This document shows positions 23,760-35,870 of a stretch of 64,000 nucleotides of DNA, piece after piece (the first letter of the stretch is position 1; every line of letters starts with the position of its first letter). Under the pieces are notes generated by a model. That model did no database searches, was not told the origin of the DNA, and was given only the letters and a program-made list of their open reading frames with translations. The translations under genes and the position numbers were made by a program. This stretch comes from Gigaspora rosea (lineage: Eukaryota; Glomeromycota; Glomeromycetes; Diversisporales; Gigasporaceae), in NCBI GenBank assembly GCA_003550325.1, contig QKWP01001205.1, positions 93,112 to 157,111 of the forward strand, in the 5' to 3' direction.

Positions 23760-24340
23760 TTTGAGAGGACCAAAGAGCAAGTATATGTGCATGGCAAATA
23801 GTTCTAACATAGCGACAGATAGGAAGTTCAATAGAAAAATTATCAACAGAAAGAGTAAAATTGTGATTGTAAATGTTCTGTGAATCAAAAAGAAGGTATG
23901 GGGCAGTTTGATGACAGCGAGCTAGTTGATCAGCTTTGCTATTGAATTCATAATCTTGGTATGCAATAACTTTATAAAAAGTAATATTAAGATTGTATGA
24001 TCTAATAAAGTTTAATAAAGTATTCCAGATAGGCCAATAAGGTATATTAAAGGGTTTGGAGAGAGGCATAGTATGAATTAAGCTATTGTATTTGGATATT
24101 ACAGATTGGGAATCTATAAAGATTTGTATAGAACAGTTTCTAGGAGCAGTACTAATAGCTAATAAAACTGCTACTAGCTCAGCTTTAAAGGAACATAGCC
24201 AAAATTTGATTTGTGATTGGAAAGTATGTAAAATGTTCTGGTTATACAATTGTATCCAGCCAATACCTATAGAGCACTGAGAATTGCCCAGATCAATAAC
24301 AGAACTATCAGTTTAAAATGTTAATTCTGTTAGATGACTA
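23760..24340 (-). pseudogene. LINE copy B RNase H domain
   Basis: TDSSVIDLGNSQ (first catalytic Asp, just upstream of the longest open frame), FKAELVAVLLAI (Glu), IQIFIDSQSVISKY (Asp) and SKADQLARCH (last Asp) are all present. The four acidic residues of RNase HI are therefore retained. The main open frame is 24249-23659, 196 codons. It would degrade template RNA during target-primed reverse transcription. Confidence 0.8.
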
Positions 24341-24699
24341 TTGTAATGGCAAATTGATTGCAAGGTATCAAGTGCAGGGCTAGAGTGAAAGAAAGAAGGT
24401 ATTTGTGCTGTTGGTATAAGAAGATTTGGTAGTATTGGAATACTTGTTGGATTTCTTGCTGCAGTTGAAAAAATAAGGTCAAGGTAGTTGGTATTTAGGT
24501 TTACAGATTTGTCAGGATTAAGTCTTCCAAAAAATTTGGTAGCATGGCTTGTTGGAATAAGAATAGTACATTTGTTTGCAATAATGTTGGAATCGAGAGA
24601 ACAGCTAGAGCATGGAAATGTAATAATAGATGGTGTTGGGTATAATCATATAAATTGTGGCTGAATATTGCACTGCCAATGTGTGATAAGAGTATAATC

Positions 24700-26700
24700 T
24701 GAAGTACTAGATTGGCGACGTGCCTTGCCAATAACTATTTGATTATCAAATAGAGTAATGAGCCAAAGTTTAGTATATTTAGAGAAGTGTCCAGTAGTAT
24801 AGCTGTAGTAGTTAGTTTGCAGTAAATTGAAGTGTGGGTAAATAGTACGTTCATATGCATAGCTTGTTGTTTGGTCTTCCAAAAAGGTAAACCACAAGGG
24901 AATTTTGCCTTTTGGAATTTTGTTAAGTCTGGGTGAAATATGTTTCCAGTCAAGCAAACATGAGTTGTCAAAGGAGGTGAGTTGATCGAGAAATAGAAGA
25001 TGATGATGTCTAATTTGTTTTTTGAAGGTAGGATATTTAGAATGCGAAGATAGTATAGATTCAAGAGATATTGCACCCTCTTTGATAGTAAATGGAATAT
25101 TAAAGTTAGAATTAGAATTAATAGTCCATCCCAGATGTCAAAAAGTTGAATAATTTTGAAATTAGTTGTATAGCGGTTAGGGCCATCTATAGTAGGATTA
25201 GGATGCGAAAAGATGCTAGTAGATGACCAAAGGTTATTTTGGATTTGCTGGATTCGAATATGAGTTGTAGTACCGAGTAGGTTGTTGTCATTTAAGCGTT
25301 TAATAAAGTTAAAGATATGGTGTTGGAGCTGTATATCCCAAATATTTTTAATATTATAAAGTTGAGGATGAAGGAATGTACTAGTAGGAATAGTGTGACT
25401 TAGTTTGGCCTTGTGCTTGACTAGACCTATATGGTGCGAAAGAATCTTGTTACAAGCTGATCTGTTAATGACAATATTTTGTATACGATATTCTATAATA
25501 GGAATTATAACAGTATTAATGATATATCGTGCTTGTGTATCAGTAATTTTTTTAGTTCTAGCAATATTGATAAGATGAGAAGATTCTGTTATTAATAGGC
25601 ATGTTTGCTTTGATTGTTTGTTGTCAAGTGTAAACCAGCATCCAAGGAATTTGAATGGTTGATATGATGGCCATAGTGGAAGTGCATGGTTGTTAAAAAT
25701 AATAGGTGTATAGTTATTAACTTTCAGATTAGTTGATAGAATGGATTTAGATGGATTAACTTGAATATTAGCCATAGTATAGAAAGATTTAGCAATAGAG
25801 ATCATTCTAGTAAGTTCAGTTTGTGAAGAGGCAATCTATAGAGTATCATCCATATAGGCCAGGACAGAGCATTTTGTCTGGATTTTGTCAAATGTCTGAT
25901 TTTTAAGGTTAGTCATCCAGGATGTACCGATTGAGTAACCAGGTGTATTTGTATAGATATGAGTAATTAAAGGATCATAATAAATTCTCCAAAGAAGAGG
26001 AGTAATAGTTTCGCCTTGATCTATACCATTCTGAACCTGATAAGGTGCAGTAAGGCCAAGATTAGTAATGACTTGGTTTTGTCTGTCAGTTAGTAAATCC
26101 AGAAGAATATTGATTATACTAGATGGTAAATTAAGGCGATGAGAGAATGTTTAAAAAGTGTAAAGTTGACAGAATCATAAGCCTTGCTCATATCCTGAGA
26201 GAATAGCCAAATTTCTTTGTAGTTACAATTTGCATCTTCAATTAGATTGTTTAGAATGTGAATGGGAATAGAAGTACTATTGTTTGGAAGTGCAACGTAG
26301 TTATAAGGAGATAGTATAGTATGTTTTGAAAAAACTTGGTTCAGTCTATTAGTAAGAATTTTTGTATAAAGTTTCCGGATGTGTTCAATAAGGCTAATAG
26401 GTCTTGTGAGATTTAGATTACCCTCAAAAGTGTTATTTTTTGGAATAGGAAAAATTCTTCCATGTTTCCAAAGTTTAGGAATACGGTTTTCAGAAAGGCA
26501 TCGGTTAAACAAAGCAGTAAGTGTAGTAATACCATGAGAACCGAGGTGTTTGATCATTTCATAGCTAATTCCTGTAGGACCACAGGCTTTGCCATTTGGA
26601 AGTTTAGAGATTGTTTGAAGAACTTCTTCTTCCATAATAGGGACAGTAAGAGAGGTATACCAGGCAGAATTGATATGAGAAAGAGGCTGATAATGTTGAT
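24700..26700 (-). pseudogene. LINE copy B reverse transcriptase and thumb/connection
   Basis: RT blocks in order on the minus strand: NGKACGPTGISYEMIKHLG (26600-26530), RPISLIEHIRKLYTKILTNRL (26400-26340), LFSQDMSKAYDSV with the motif A Asp (26200-26160), DQGETITPLLWRIYYDPL (motif B, about 26022-25970) and LAYMDDTL with the YMDD box at 25849-25860. A 356-codon frame (25805-24735) covers the thumb and connection, starting at the SFYTMANIQVNPSKS block. Two or three frame breaks separate the open parts. Confidence 0.85.
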
Positions 26701-27399
26701 GCCAGAAATTGTCAAAGAGAAATTGGTTAATAGGTCTGTGAGCAGTCCAATTATGGTAATGTGATTTGATATGCTGTTTGATTAATCTAGGTTCTGTGAC
26801 AAGTTGGTTATTAAGTTTAATATTCGAGAAGTGTATAGGGGTTGGTACCGATCAAGAATGTTATTAATAGCTTGTTTAGGTTGGAAGTTAGGGTTTTACA
26901 ACGTTTTTCAGAGGCATGATTAATTTGTTGTCGAAGAAGAAGAGAGTATTCTAACTGGTATGCATGATAGACTTGTTTCCAGACTTCATAGGCATGTTGA
27001 AGCCAGGATTGAGTACTAGCAGTATCGAGTAATAAAAGAGGGTCCAGATTGGCTTTAGTGTAGGAATTAATAGAAAGAATATGTGAGTTATTATGTGGAA
27101 GATAAGAATTTGGGTTATTTTTAATCTTTTTAATAAGGTGGCCAAGTTTTTTGAGTCCAGTATAAAGAGCAGTACAGTGTGGTGTATATTTATGGTTATA
27201 GCTGCGTTTGAAAGATATTTTGTTTGGAATTAATTGGATTGCTGCTTGTAGGATAGAGTGTTGAATTTTGTGCCAAGTAGTATCAATATTTTCATGAGTA
27301 TTTACCGAAAGGGGTATATTGTGCTGCAAAAATAGCTGTGTAATACACTCTGAAAATTCTGTCCACTGGTCTGTTGACATAGATTTGTAGTTAAATATT

Positions 27400-28145
27400 C
27401 TTCGACTAACACCAGTATGCATACGAGGGGGTTTGCTATAAGCATTAGGAAATGTCCAGGAAGAAAAAAGAATAGAATGATCACTAAGAGTGCTAGTTTG
27501 ACTATTATCAAGATCATATGAAAGAATAAATTGTAAATTAAATGAATATGTACATATATAATAAATTCTACTATGAGCCAGATTGTTTGACCAAGTATAA
27601 TGTGTATTGTTAAAATGGGCACCTATATCAAACATGTTTATATGATGTAGAAAGTTGATAAGTTTGTATTTGGAAGAAGAAGAGCTTATAGTATTGTCTT
27701 GTATATTAAAGTCCCCAAGAATAATAGGATGAATATTTAGTTGTCGAGCTTGTAAAATCCAGTTAATAACAGTTTTCTGAGTATTATTTCTTTTAATAGT
27801 ATCAGTTGAAGATAAATAAACAGAAATAACTCATAAATTGATATTGCTTTTGAAGAAAAGGTCAAGTGCAACTGCGCCTCCTGGGTGCATAAGAAAGCTA
27901 TGAATGTGAGGCTTAAGATAATTACGAATCATAATAGCAGCACCTTCTATTGAACTATTAGCATTAGCCTAATAATATGTATACAAATTGTTGTTACAAA
28001 ATAAGAGTTTGGTTTTGTATGAAATTTTGGTTTCTGTAATATAAGCAATAGAAATATTGTGGTTAATGCAATAATCTTGCCATATTTGTCTCTTAGAAGC
28101 TGAGTTAAAACCTTTAACATTGTGGGTAGCGAAATTAATATATAA
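27400..28145 (-). pseudogene. LINE copy B EEP (APE-type) endonuclease
   Basis: NFATHNVKGFNS (28143-28110) is the first EEP motif. It is followed by ITETKI (metal-binding Glu), then after an in-frame TAG GAAIMIRNYLKPH, a TGA in VISVYLSS, LGDFNIQD (about 27725-27700, catalytic GDxN), HYTWSNNLAHSRIYYIC and LSDHSILFSSW (catalytic SDH). It would nick the target DNA to prime reverse transcription. All recognisable catalytic motifs persist although the frame is broken. Confidence 0.8.
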
Positions 28146-28964
28146 GTCACGAGTAGGTTGAAAGTTTGAAGATATTAAGGGGTTGCCATTTGTAGTTGGT
28201 GAACTGTTATAAGGTAATGAAGTAAGAGAAGGTATAGGATCAAAAAGGTCATCAATAAAAGCTGGCAATTGGAAATTGTTATTATTGTTGGAATGTGAGT
28301 TAGAAGAATAATTTGATTTGAGTGGAACATCATCATAAAAACTTAGATCTTCAAAAGGTACAAAAAAGTGATTAGGTAAGAGGTGTTCATGTAATAAATA
28401 TATATGTGCTTCTTCAAACACATAATCAAGTCTGCTTTCTTTAAAAGAGATTCTGATATATTGTTTTTTATAAAACATAGGATATTCTTCTTGTAGATAG
28501 GTTAAAAAGGAGCCAACAGTTTGTGGTGAAGGTAAAGATTGTAATCTATGGTAGTATAAAAATTTGTTGTAGCATGTTGATGGTTCATAAATCTCGAGTA
28601 GATTAGGATGAAAATTGATATTTGTTCTTTCTATATTATTAGTAGGTAAGCTAGAATAATTGTCAGAATCGTTTGGTAACAATTCATATTCATCATATAT
28701 CTCTTGTTCTTTAGGGTAGATAGAGCCGTATTGTTGTGTAGATAATAAAGAATGTGTATAATGCAAGTGTGGTATTTCAGTATGGCATGATGAAATGGTA
28801 TTTGAAGTACTAGCATTATTATCTGGTAGCAATTTGTCATCAGGATAAGTTAGCACTAAATTGTTGGTGTTAGAAAGTAATATCTCAGAGGGAGATGATG
28901 ATATGGGTTCTAAGATATTTGGTGCAATGTCTTCTACAGCACTCACTGTATGCCTGGCTTGCAC
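28146..28964 (-). pseudogene. LINE copy B N-terminal region
   Basis: An open frame from the Met at 28964 is rich in Ser, Asn, Leu and Pro and runs into the EEP domain without a stop. No zinc knuckle or RRM was recognised, so it is not a classic ORF1 nucleocapsid. Function unknown. 28965-29124 is 5' leader. Confidence 0.55.
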
Positions 28965-29142
28965 GGCTCCACAAGATTCAGAAGTTCTCAGGTTAAGCGT
29001 TAGAGGACTGTCATAATCTTAATCTTCCGGGTAAATAGGCTTTACTACCTGCCTACTTACATCATTTTCTTTACTAACTACTAAGAATGTATCTTTTAGT
29101 GAAGTGGTGGCTGCATCTATGGGGATTATATTATATTATTTT

Positions 29143-29630
29143 ATATTACATTATTATTATTTTATATTATTAACTATATATAGCTTAGTTAGAAGTACGA
29201 GTAACATGGTTAACCATTTCTACCATTTCTACCATTTCTACCATTTCTACCATTTCTACCATTTCTACTATTTCTACCATTTCTATCATTTCTACCATTT
29301 CTGCCATTTCGTACTATAGTAATTAATAGCTGTAAAAAGATATATAAACTCTAGTTTTCTCACCTTCTTCACATTAGACTCAGATTCCCCTCCTCCTCTC
29401 TCTAACGCCTAAACATAGTTATATCTCTTGCATATTATTATCTAAATAAATCAAATATATTTTTGATCAATAAATATACTCTTGTCATTTAATAAATATA
29501 TACTGAACCGCTTTAGTGAAGTAATATTCTACTTTCATACCGCTTCATATCTTCTCTGACCCTTACAAGATCCCTGTCACTATGTGCTATGTTGCAAGTA
29601 CTATAGTGAAGCCTATAGTCGCTTGTAACA
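29143..29630 (+). repeat. 5' LTR, right piece
   Basis: It continues the LTR after the LINE duplication and ends gcttgtaaca at 29630. It has a TATA-like tatataaac near 29339-29348, an aataaat polyadenylation-like signal and a 9-bp minisatellite. Confidence 0.9.
29212..29310 (+). repeat. 9-bp minisatellite (taccatttc)n in the 5' LTR
   Basis: One aaccatttc unit then ten taccatttc-type units. The 3' LTR has thirteen such units at 38684-38800, so copy number changed after insertion or during reverse transcription. Confidence 0.9.
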
Positions 29631-29633
29631 TTT

Positions 29634-29651
29634 TGGTGCCTTTTAGCGGAA
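29634..29651 (+). promoter_or_regulatory. Putative primer binding site
   Basis: TGGTGCCTTTTAGCGG begins 3 nt after the 5' LTR, and TGG is complementary to a tRNA CCA end. The tRNA was not identified. Confidence 0.5.
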
Positions 29652-30036
29652 TTCATTTAAAACAGCCGGAACACTAGAACCTTTCTTCCCTCATCTCTGC
29701 AAGGATATATCTTTAGTTATCTCCTCTTTCTCTCTTTTCTTGTAACTAAGTATTTTTTTGGTTTACCTGTCGAATTAAAAGAGATTTGTTCAGAAGGGCA
29801 TACTTGAAGCCTCATGCATTTGTTGCACTAGTATTTTTCCTGTCGAATTGAAAAAGATTCGTTCAGAAGGGCATACTTGAAGCCTCTGCTTTTGTAGCAC
29901 TTGTTTGTTTAAAATTTGTGATTTAGAATCAGATTAACATTTTATTTTCTTTCTTAACAACTTATATTAGAAACCCTCAAACCTGTTTAACTTAAATTTG
30001 GAACTGTAAAATCTACTATCTTCTTAGACCTCTTTA

Positions 30037-30960
30037 TGAATAGAGCTTATCAAATCCATTTAGAACAAATTGAAGCACACGACGCCAACCATCCTTCTAC
30101 ACTTGCCATAGACGTCCAACAAATTGTTAACCCAGACCTATCTTGTACAGTTTGCTATCCTCCTGTCCACTATTTCTGAGCTTTCCTCACTTTTTGAAAT
30201 CGATACCAACAAGCATACCTTGCCACTAGCTATACTCAACAAACTATTGCCGCTTTTCATACTCTCAAAGAATATAACAATTATAACGCTGCTAGAGCTG
30301 CTGCTAGAGACATTGTTTTTAGCTGTCGCTATAATAATCCCAACCTTAACCCTACTGAAGTTATTGCTGCCCTCCTTCGAGGATATACTCGGCACACTTT
30401 ACGACCTATTTTACCTCTCAATTTTGAAGGAAACGCTTTTGATCTATATATCGAAGGCCCTACCCTAGCCACCCCTATTCAACTCACACGAATAACTAAT
30501 ACCTTTAATACCCCTCACCAGTACTATGCCCCCAGGACAATGAATGACAATAATATTTTTATATTTAATCCTACTCCTGCCCCACAATCTATATATAACC
30601 TAATCCCTGAAAAATAAGATGACCCAGTTGAACCCTCCTATTCTCCTACTTTAGCCCCTATAATGAAAATACTACTCATATTCAATTTCCTCCTCCACTT
30701 CAACTACTTCAGTTACCTACTTCTCCTATTAGTGAAATCCTTTAAATAACCCACTTCCATGCACAACTACTCCTCCCCCGACTCAAGTTGCTCAATTCAT
30801 TCAAAATATCAATCCTTTTACCTATTTTCAATGCACACCTCAACCTGCAACTACTTCTCAACCACCCATAGTTAACGAATTCTATCCTGAAAACCAATTT
30901 GCACCCAATACTATACCTTTGCATACTCTCCTCTTCAACGCCAATGCCAAACACTTTAAC
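30037..30960 (+). pseudogene. Gypsy gag, N-terminal Gln/Pro-rich part
   Basis: A frame from ATG 30037 (MNRAYQIHLEQIEAHDANHP) runs to about 30600 with two TGA stops where CGA would fit and a TAA where CAA would fit. It includes ARDIVFSCRYNNPNLNPTEV and LRPILPLNFEGNAFDLYIEG. A Pro/Gln-rich linker follows with frame changes near 30740 and 30960. It is probably the amino-terminal domain of the gag precursor and is not similar to anything I can name. Confidence 0.5.
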
Positions 30961-32310
30961 CCCAACCAGAATTTGTCCAACCTCAATTTATTGGAGCTTA
31001 CCCAGCCCAAGGAATTGTAGAGCAAGTACTTCCTGAAGAAGAAATAAATCTAAGAAGGGAAAATTTTGAAGAAATAAACCTAGTTGGAATATTAGAAGAA
31101 TTAGAAGGAATACAAGAAGAAGCAAATTATCAAGCTGATGAACCAGAAGAAGAAGTACTCTCAGAACCTGAATCAGAAGCAACTATAGAAGAACCAGAAC
31201 CCGAAAAAGACATGGCTAACGAAGCTTTAACTGCCGCTGCTAAAGCAATGACTGCTCTCGCTAATGCTCTTGGATGAGGTGGTGAAAAATCACTTCTTAA
31301 AATTGACTTCTATCGAGGTGATGGAACCCAGGACCCTGTAACATGGCTAGAAGAATTTGAAAGAGCCGCTAAGGCTAACCACTGGAGCCCTGCTCAACAA
31401 TTAGAACTCGCCTGTGCTTACATGAAGGACAATGCTCAAGAATGGCTTGCAAGTCTTGAAAATGCCCCAACTCATTTTTATCATGCTCAACATGACCGAG
31501 AAGTTGATGACGTACATATCTATAGTTTCTCACATCTCTTTAGAGAAAAGTTTAGTACCACTAAACAAAAAGCCATCTGGCAAAAACATTATTTGAAATT
31601 AAACAAGGTGCAGATACAGTTGATACCTATATTAGCTGCTTTAAACGTCTCAAAGGACGAGTGGATCCCACTAGTGCTTTCCCTAAAGCCGTTATAATTC
31701 AGTTCTTTATTCAAGGACTACGACCTGAATATGCCATGAATGTCCAAACTGCCGAACCTGCTGAATTGGATGATGCTATTACTGAAGCCAGAAAATGGGA
31801 AACTGGTCAGATAATAGCCTCTGCACATAATACCAATAATGCCAATCAAGTCATTAAATGTCTTACCGAACAAATTGCCAAGCTTAGCATAAATCTCGCT
31901 GAAAAACAAGCTGCTCCTCCTACTCCTACTCCTGCCTACTATACTGACCAATGTAAGGACCGACCCCAATCTAGCACTGGAAATGCTACATGTTATGATT
32001 GTGGTCAAAAAGGACATTTTATTAGAAATTGTCATACTCGGTACCAGGATAATAAAAAGGATTACCAAGGATACCAATCTCGTGGTAGAAGTAGCAACTA
32101 CTCTTCCAGAAGTAATCGAACCTATGACCATTCCAGATCCAGAACAGAAGCCAATCCAGGAATAGAAATTATAACCGCTCTGGATACAACCGATCCAGAA
32201 GCCGAAGTCAATCACGTGATAGGTATAGAGATAGTGGAAAAACTATCGCTCCTCAAACCAATCCAAGTTCAGAAACTGCTTATCTACGCCCTATCCTCAT
32301 GATGTTTATA
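30961..32310 (+). pseudogene. Gypsy gag: capsid-like domain and CCHC zinc knuckle
   Basis: After an acidic Glu-rich stretch (31020-31210) comes a retrotransposon gag core: DFYRGDGTQDPVTWLEEFER, AYMKDNAQEWLAS, FSHLFREKFST and IIQFFIQGLRPEY. A frameshift near 31605 separates the halves (31422-31697 and 31661-32302). A CCHC knuckle CYDCGQKGHFIRNC lies at 31991-32032, followed by an Arg/Ser-rich tail. A TGA at 31276 stands where CGA would give Arg. Gag packages the element RNA into particles. Confidence 0.85.
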
Positions 32311-32312
32311 CC

Positions 32313-32760
32313 TTGGACACTGCAAATGATTATACCTATGAACAATTTGAAGCCTTCTTGGCTAATGAAACTATTAGAATTGCTCTCTCTAACCTTTTGA
32401 TTGAAAAAGCCACAACTTCTCAGACCCAGACACCTACCTACACCACTCCTGTTAAGTGTAATATCAAACTTAATGGAAAGCCCTATCATGCTGTAATTGA
32501 TAGTGGTGCTGCTGTTAGTATGATTTCTAACCAAGTTGAAAGAGAACTTGGATTGAAAATAGAAGCACCTTCCTCTAGCCTAATTGTCTCAGCTACTGGA
32601 CCCTCTGTTTGACCCTTAGGCATAATCAAAAACCTACCTATTAAAATTGAAGGAAACACCATCCCTATGGATGTCGAAGTAATGAATACTACCTCTTACT
32701 CATTACTTCTAGATAATGACTGGTCACAGAAAGTAGATACCAGCTATAGTTAGAAAAACA
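32313..32760 (+). pseudogene. Gypsy aspartic protease
   Basis: The frame 32313-32612 has the retropepsin site HAVIDSGAAVSMIS (Asp codon at about 32499), preceded by CNIKLNGKPY and followed, after one TGA, by GNTIPMDVEVMNTTSYSLLL and DNDW, the typical C-terminal part. It would process gag-pol. Confidence 0.85.
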
Positions 32761-32984
32761 AAGCTTATACCCTCAGGTGGAATAAAAAAAAAATTCACGT
32801 ATCTACCACCTATGAACATGATCAACCTTTGCCTGCTCAACCAACTATCACTGATAAAAAGGAATTAGAAAAGTTCGAACAAGAATAACTTTGTCCAAAA
32901 GAAACCTACATAATAGTAACAGAATATAACAATTGGACAATTGTCACTCCCAGATCCAGACTCAGCGCCTCCTTCACTAAACAG

Positions 32985-34025
32985 AAATATGGACGCTGCT
33001 ACTCTTACAATCATCTTTATGCAGACTGCCCAAATAATGAATGCTACTGTTGCCATCGCTATGGACACCTTGCTGCATACTGTCTAAACAAGCCCCAAAA
33101 GAAATATTTGCAAAACCTGCTCTCAACCTGGCCACCTGTATAAGGGCTGCCCTGATAACCTATGTTATCAATGTAGAAAATATGGACATATTGGTGCAAA
33201 CTGCCCACTAATGACCCAGATTTTAGAAAATCAACAATATCAATGTGGTTGTCAACCCCAGGAAGTAAATGCCAATCGGCTACCCCATTTTTTACCTTTT
33301 AGGATGAACCATTGCTGCAAATGCAAGGTACCCAAAAGACCAGAAGAAATCAGGCCTCTAGAGCAAACCTTAGTTTGCAAAGGATGTTGGAATGATTTCT
33401 ATTATGCTCTAAACCTAGATGACCCTCGAAGTATTGAATTCTTCCAAATGGTGAAGGCCGAGGAATGCTAACAGAATGTAAGCTCTGTAAAGAACAAGGC
33501 ATCAGATCCAAGATGATTAAACTTGATTCTATCCGAGAGGATACTTGGTTCTGCAACCTTGAATGCTTGTATGCTTATAAAGCTGCCCAGGATGTAGAAT
33601 GGAACCCCAACTACAACCTATGGACTCGAGTACGCCATTATACCAGAAATGCAGGACATGTATATGATCTTAACCAAAGCTGATTTATCGACTCGCCCAG
33701 ATACAGATTGGAGAAAGTAATGAAGACCTCGCTCATGCTCTTGAACCCCAAATAGCTGACCTATCCAATCAGGACTATACCTATAATGAAGTCGATGTTA
33801 TCATGAGAGCCTCCCAAGTACAATTAAGTGAAACTGAAGAGGAAACTCTACAAAGAATTTAGAAGAATCTTTTGACACTAGTCATCCAGATTTTGACCAA
33901 AAGAAAGCAATGGAAAACTTACAAAGGAATTTTCAAGGAACTGTTGAACTCTGTAAGGAATGTATTATGGCCAAAAAGAACACTGAGTTAGAACAATTTG
34001 ACTCCTATTGTGAGGAATGTTATTA
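32985..34025 (+). pseudogene. Zinc-finger-rich segment between protease and RT
   Basis: The segment contains a run of Cys/His motifs: CYSYNHLYADC (second Cys lost to Tyr), CYCCHRYGHLAAYC (about 33044-33085), CKTCSQPGHLYKGC and CYQCRKYGHIGANC (33109-33210), then HCCKCKVPKRPEE with CKGC (33310-33395), CKLC with WFCNLEC (33480-33570) and CKEC with YCEEC (33955-34020). The first four fit CCHC knuckles and the rest resemble zinc ribbons or treble clefs. A zinc array at this position is not standard in Ty3/gypsy pol. Frames are 33211-33471 and 33465-33683 with breaks around them. It may bind nucleic acid; function is inferred only. Confidence 0.65.
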
Positions 34026-34369
34026 AGTACTTCACCCTTCTCCAGACCCAAAATTTCTGTCTCCTCCAACCTCTCCAACACCAGGATCACCTGTTAATGC
34101 ACCCATCAAAACTGCACTAGCAATTTTAGAACCCACTGACCTAGTCCAGTCCCTCTCCTTCAGGAACAAATTAGGCAACAGGCCCAAATTATTGCTCTGT
34201 TGCAGGAACAAGCTAAAACATTCGAACACCAGGACCAGACCATAAGAGAACTACAAGCCCGAGTTAGTTACTTTGAAACCTTCCATCATCGACTAAGGTA
34301 TTTGTATAATGAACACTCTTTCTCTGCTGCTCCTATTTCCAATCTTAATAATGGTGATGCTCAAAATTT

Positions 34370-35395
34370 TTGAGTCATCCTGAGCAAGATCAAAAACTAC
34401 TCGAAGATACAGACAATTCTAGACCCAGAATTATTCAAGAAATTTACACTGTGACTCAGGAAATAAAACCAAAAGTAGAACCTTTAACTACTCACCAAGA
34501 AGCCCAATTTCGACAACTGCTTCTTGAATTTGCTGACCTTTTGCAAAAGATATGACCCAACTTGGTAGAACTGAGCTAGTGCCCATAGAATCTTCACTGA
34601 TGACGTACCTCCTGTCAGTTCTCGACCTTATATGGTGCCTTCTACCGAACAAACATTCATTAATGAAGAGGTACAATGAATGTTGGATAACAAGTTAATA
34701 AAAGAATCCTCTAGCCCGTGGGCCTCTCCTGTTGTATTAGTAACAAAAAAAAATGGAAAGAAAAGATTTTGTGTAGATTATAAAAAACTCAATGCCGTTA
34801 CCAAAAAGGACCAATACCCCCTACCCCGAATAGATGAAATGCTTGACTCACTTGCTGGAGCTACTATTTTTCCATCCTTGATCTTATGAGTGGATACTGG
34901 CAAGTAAAAGTACACCCAGAAGATAGAGAGAAAACTGCTTTCATCACTAGATATGGAACATATGAGTTCAATGTTATGCCCTTTGGACTATGTAATGCCC
35001 CTGCTACCTTTCAACGCCTTATGAATAAAGTTTACAAAGGCATAGCTTACAAATATGTAGCAGTATACCTGGATGATACCAATGTCTTCTCACGAACATT
35101 TGATGACCATATTAAGCACCTAAGAGAAGTATTCACTAGGATATGTGAAGCAGGATTGAAGTTAAATATTGAAAAATGTAATTTTTGGATGAAATGACTA
35201 CCTTTCTTAGGACACATAATAGAAGAAAAAGGAATCTCCCCAGACCCAGATAAGATAATTGCTGTTCAGAAAATTCAACCTCCCAAAAGAGTTACCTAGC
35301 TACGCTCATTCTTAGGCCTTGCTGAATATTACCAACGGTTTATAAAACACTTTTCTCTATTGCCTACCCTCTTAACCAATTGCTGCATTAGGACA
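34370..35395 (+). pseudogene. Gypsy reverse transcriptase
   Basis: LDNKLIKESSSPWASPVVLV, KKRFCVDYKKLNAVT, SGYWQVKVHPEDREKTAF, FNVMPFGLCNAPATFQRLMN and the YLDD box at 35066-35077 (VAVYLDDTNVFS) are present in order. Then come a TGA, FLGHIIEEKGISPDPDKI and LRSFLGLAEYYQRFIKHFS. Two frame changes (near 34880) and in-frame stops disrupt it, and the catalytic Asp pair is intact. Confidence 0.9.
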
Positions 35396-35870
35396 ATACT
35401 TATGAATGGAATGACCAATGTCAAAAAGCCTTTGATGAACTCAAGCACCAACTTTCCACTGCTCCTATTCTTATCTACCCAGACTACAAAAGAGAATTTA
35501 TTCTAGCCACTAATGCTCCTACACCGAATTTGGAGCCACCCTAAGTCAAATATCGGATGATAAAAAGGAACACCCTATTGCTTATGCTAGTAAAAGTTTA
35601 AAAAGAGAAGAAATGAACTATGGAGCAACTGAATTAGAATGTGCTGCCATAGTATGGGCAATTGAACATTTTTACAAATATTATGGTACAAGTCACTTCA
35701 CACTGGTTACCAACCACTCCACTCTCAAATGGTTAAAGTCTTCCAAACCAAAAGGACGTTTAGGCCGATGGATAATGAAACTCCAACCTTACCACTTTAC
35801 TATCATATATAAACCTTGAAGAATCCATTCAAATGTTGATGCTTTTTCTTGATTACCAATCTAGACATAC
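35396..35870 (+). pseudogene. Gypsy RNase H
   Basis: After a frameshifted connection, ILATNA (35500-35517) stands where ILATDAS is expected. IAYASKSLKREEMNYGATELE (Glu region) follows, then LVTNHSTLKWL (35704-35736) where VTDHSTL is expected, then HSNVDAFS. Two catalytic Asp are Asn (GAT to AAT), so the enzyme is dead even apart from stops. Confidence 0.85.

Larger units (their letters stand above)
22800..29124 (-). mobile_element. LINE retrotransposon copy B, near full length
   Basis: This 6.3-kb element lies on the minus strand. Its 3' poly(A) is the T-run at 22800-22809, and its 5' end (CCCCATAGATGCAGCC reading inward) is at 29124. The 18-bp attatattatattatttt flanks it (22782-22799, 29125-29142) and matches the host LTR on both sides. 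Domain order is N-terminal region, EEP endonuclease, RT, RNase H, C-terminal Cys region, as in I/Tad-type LINEs with RNase H. Several stops (TAG, TGA) and frameshifts make it inactive. The breaks are far fewer than in copy A. Confidence 0.9.

Noticed and set aside
30124-30468. Plus frame of 114 codons and minus frames 30138-30395 in the gag region
   Set aside because: They overlap the better-supported gag frame, which shows coherent composition and continues into the gag core.
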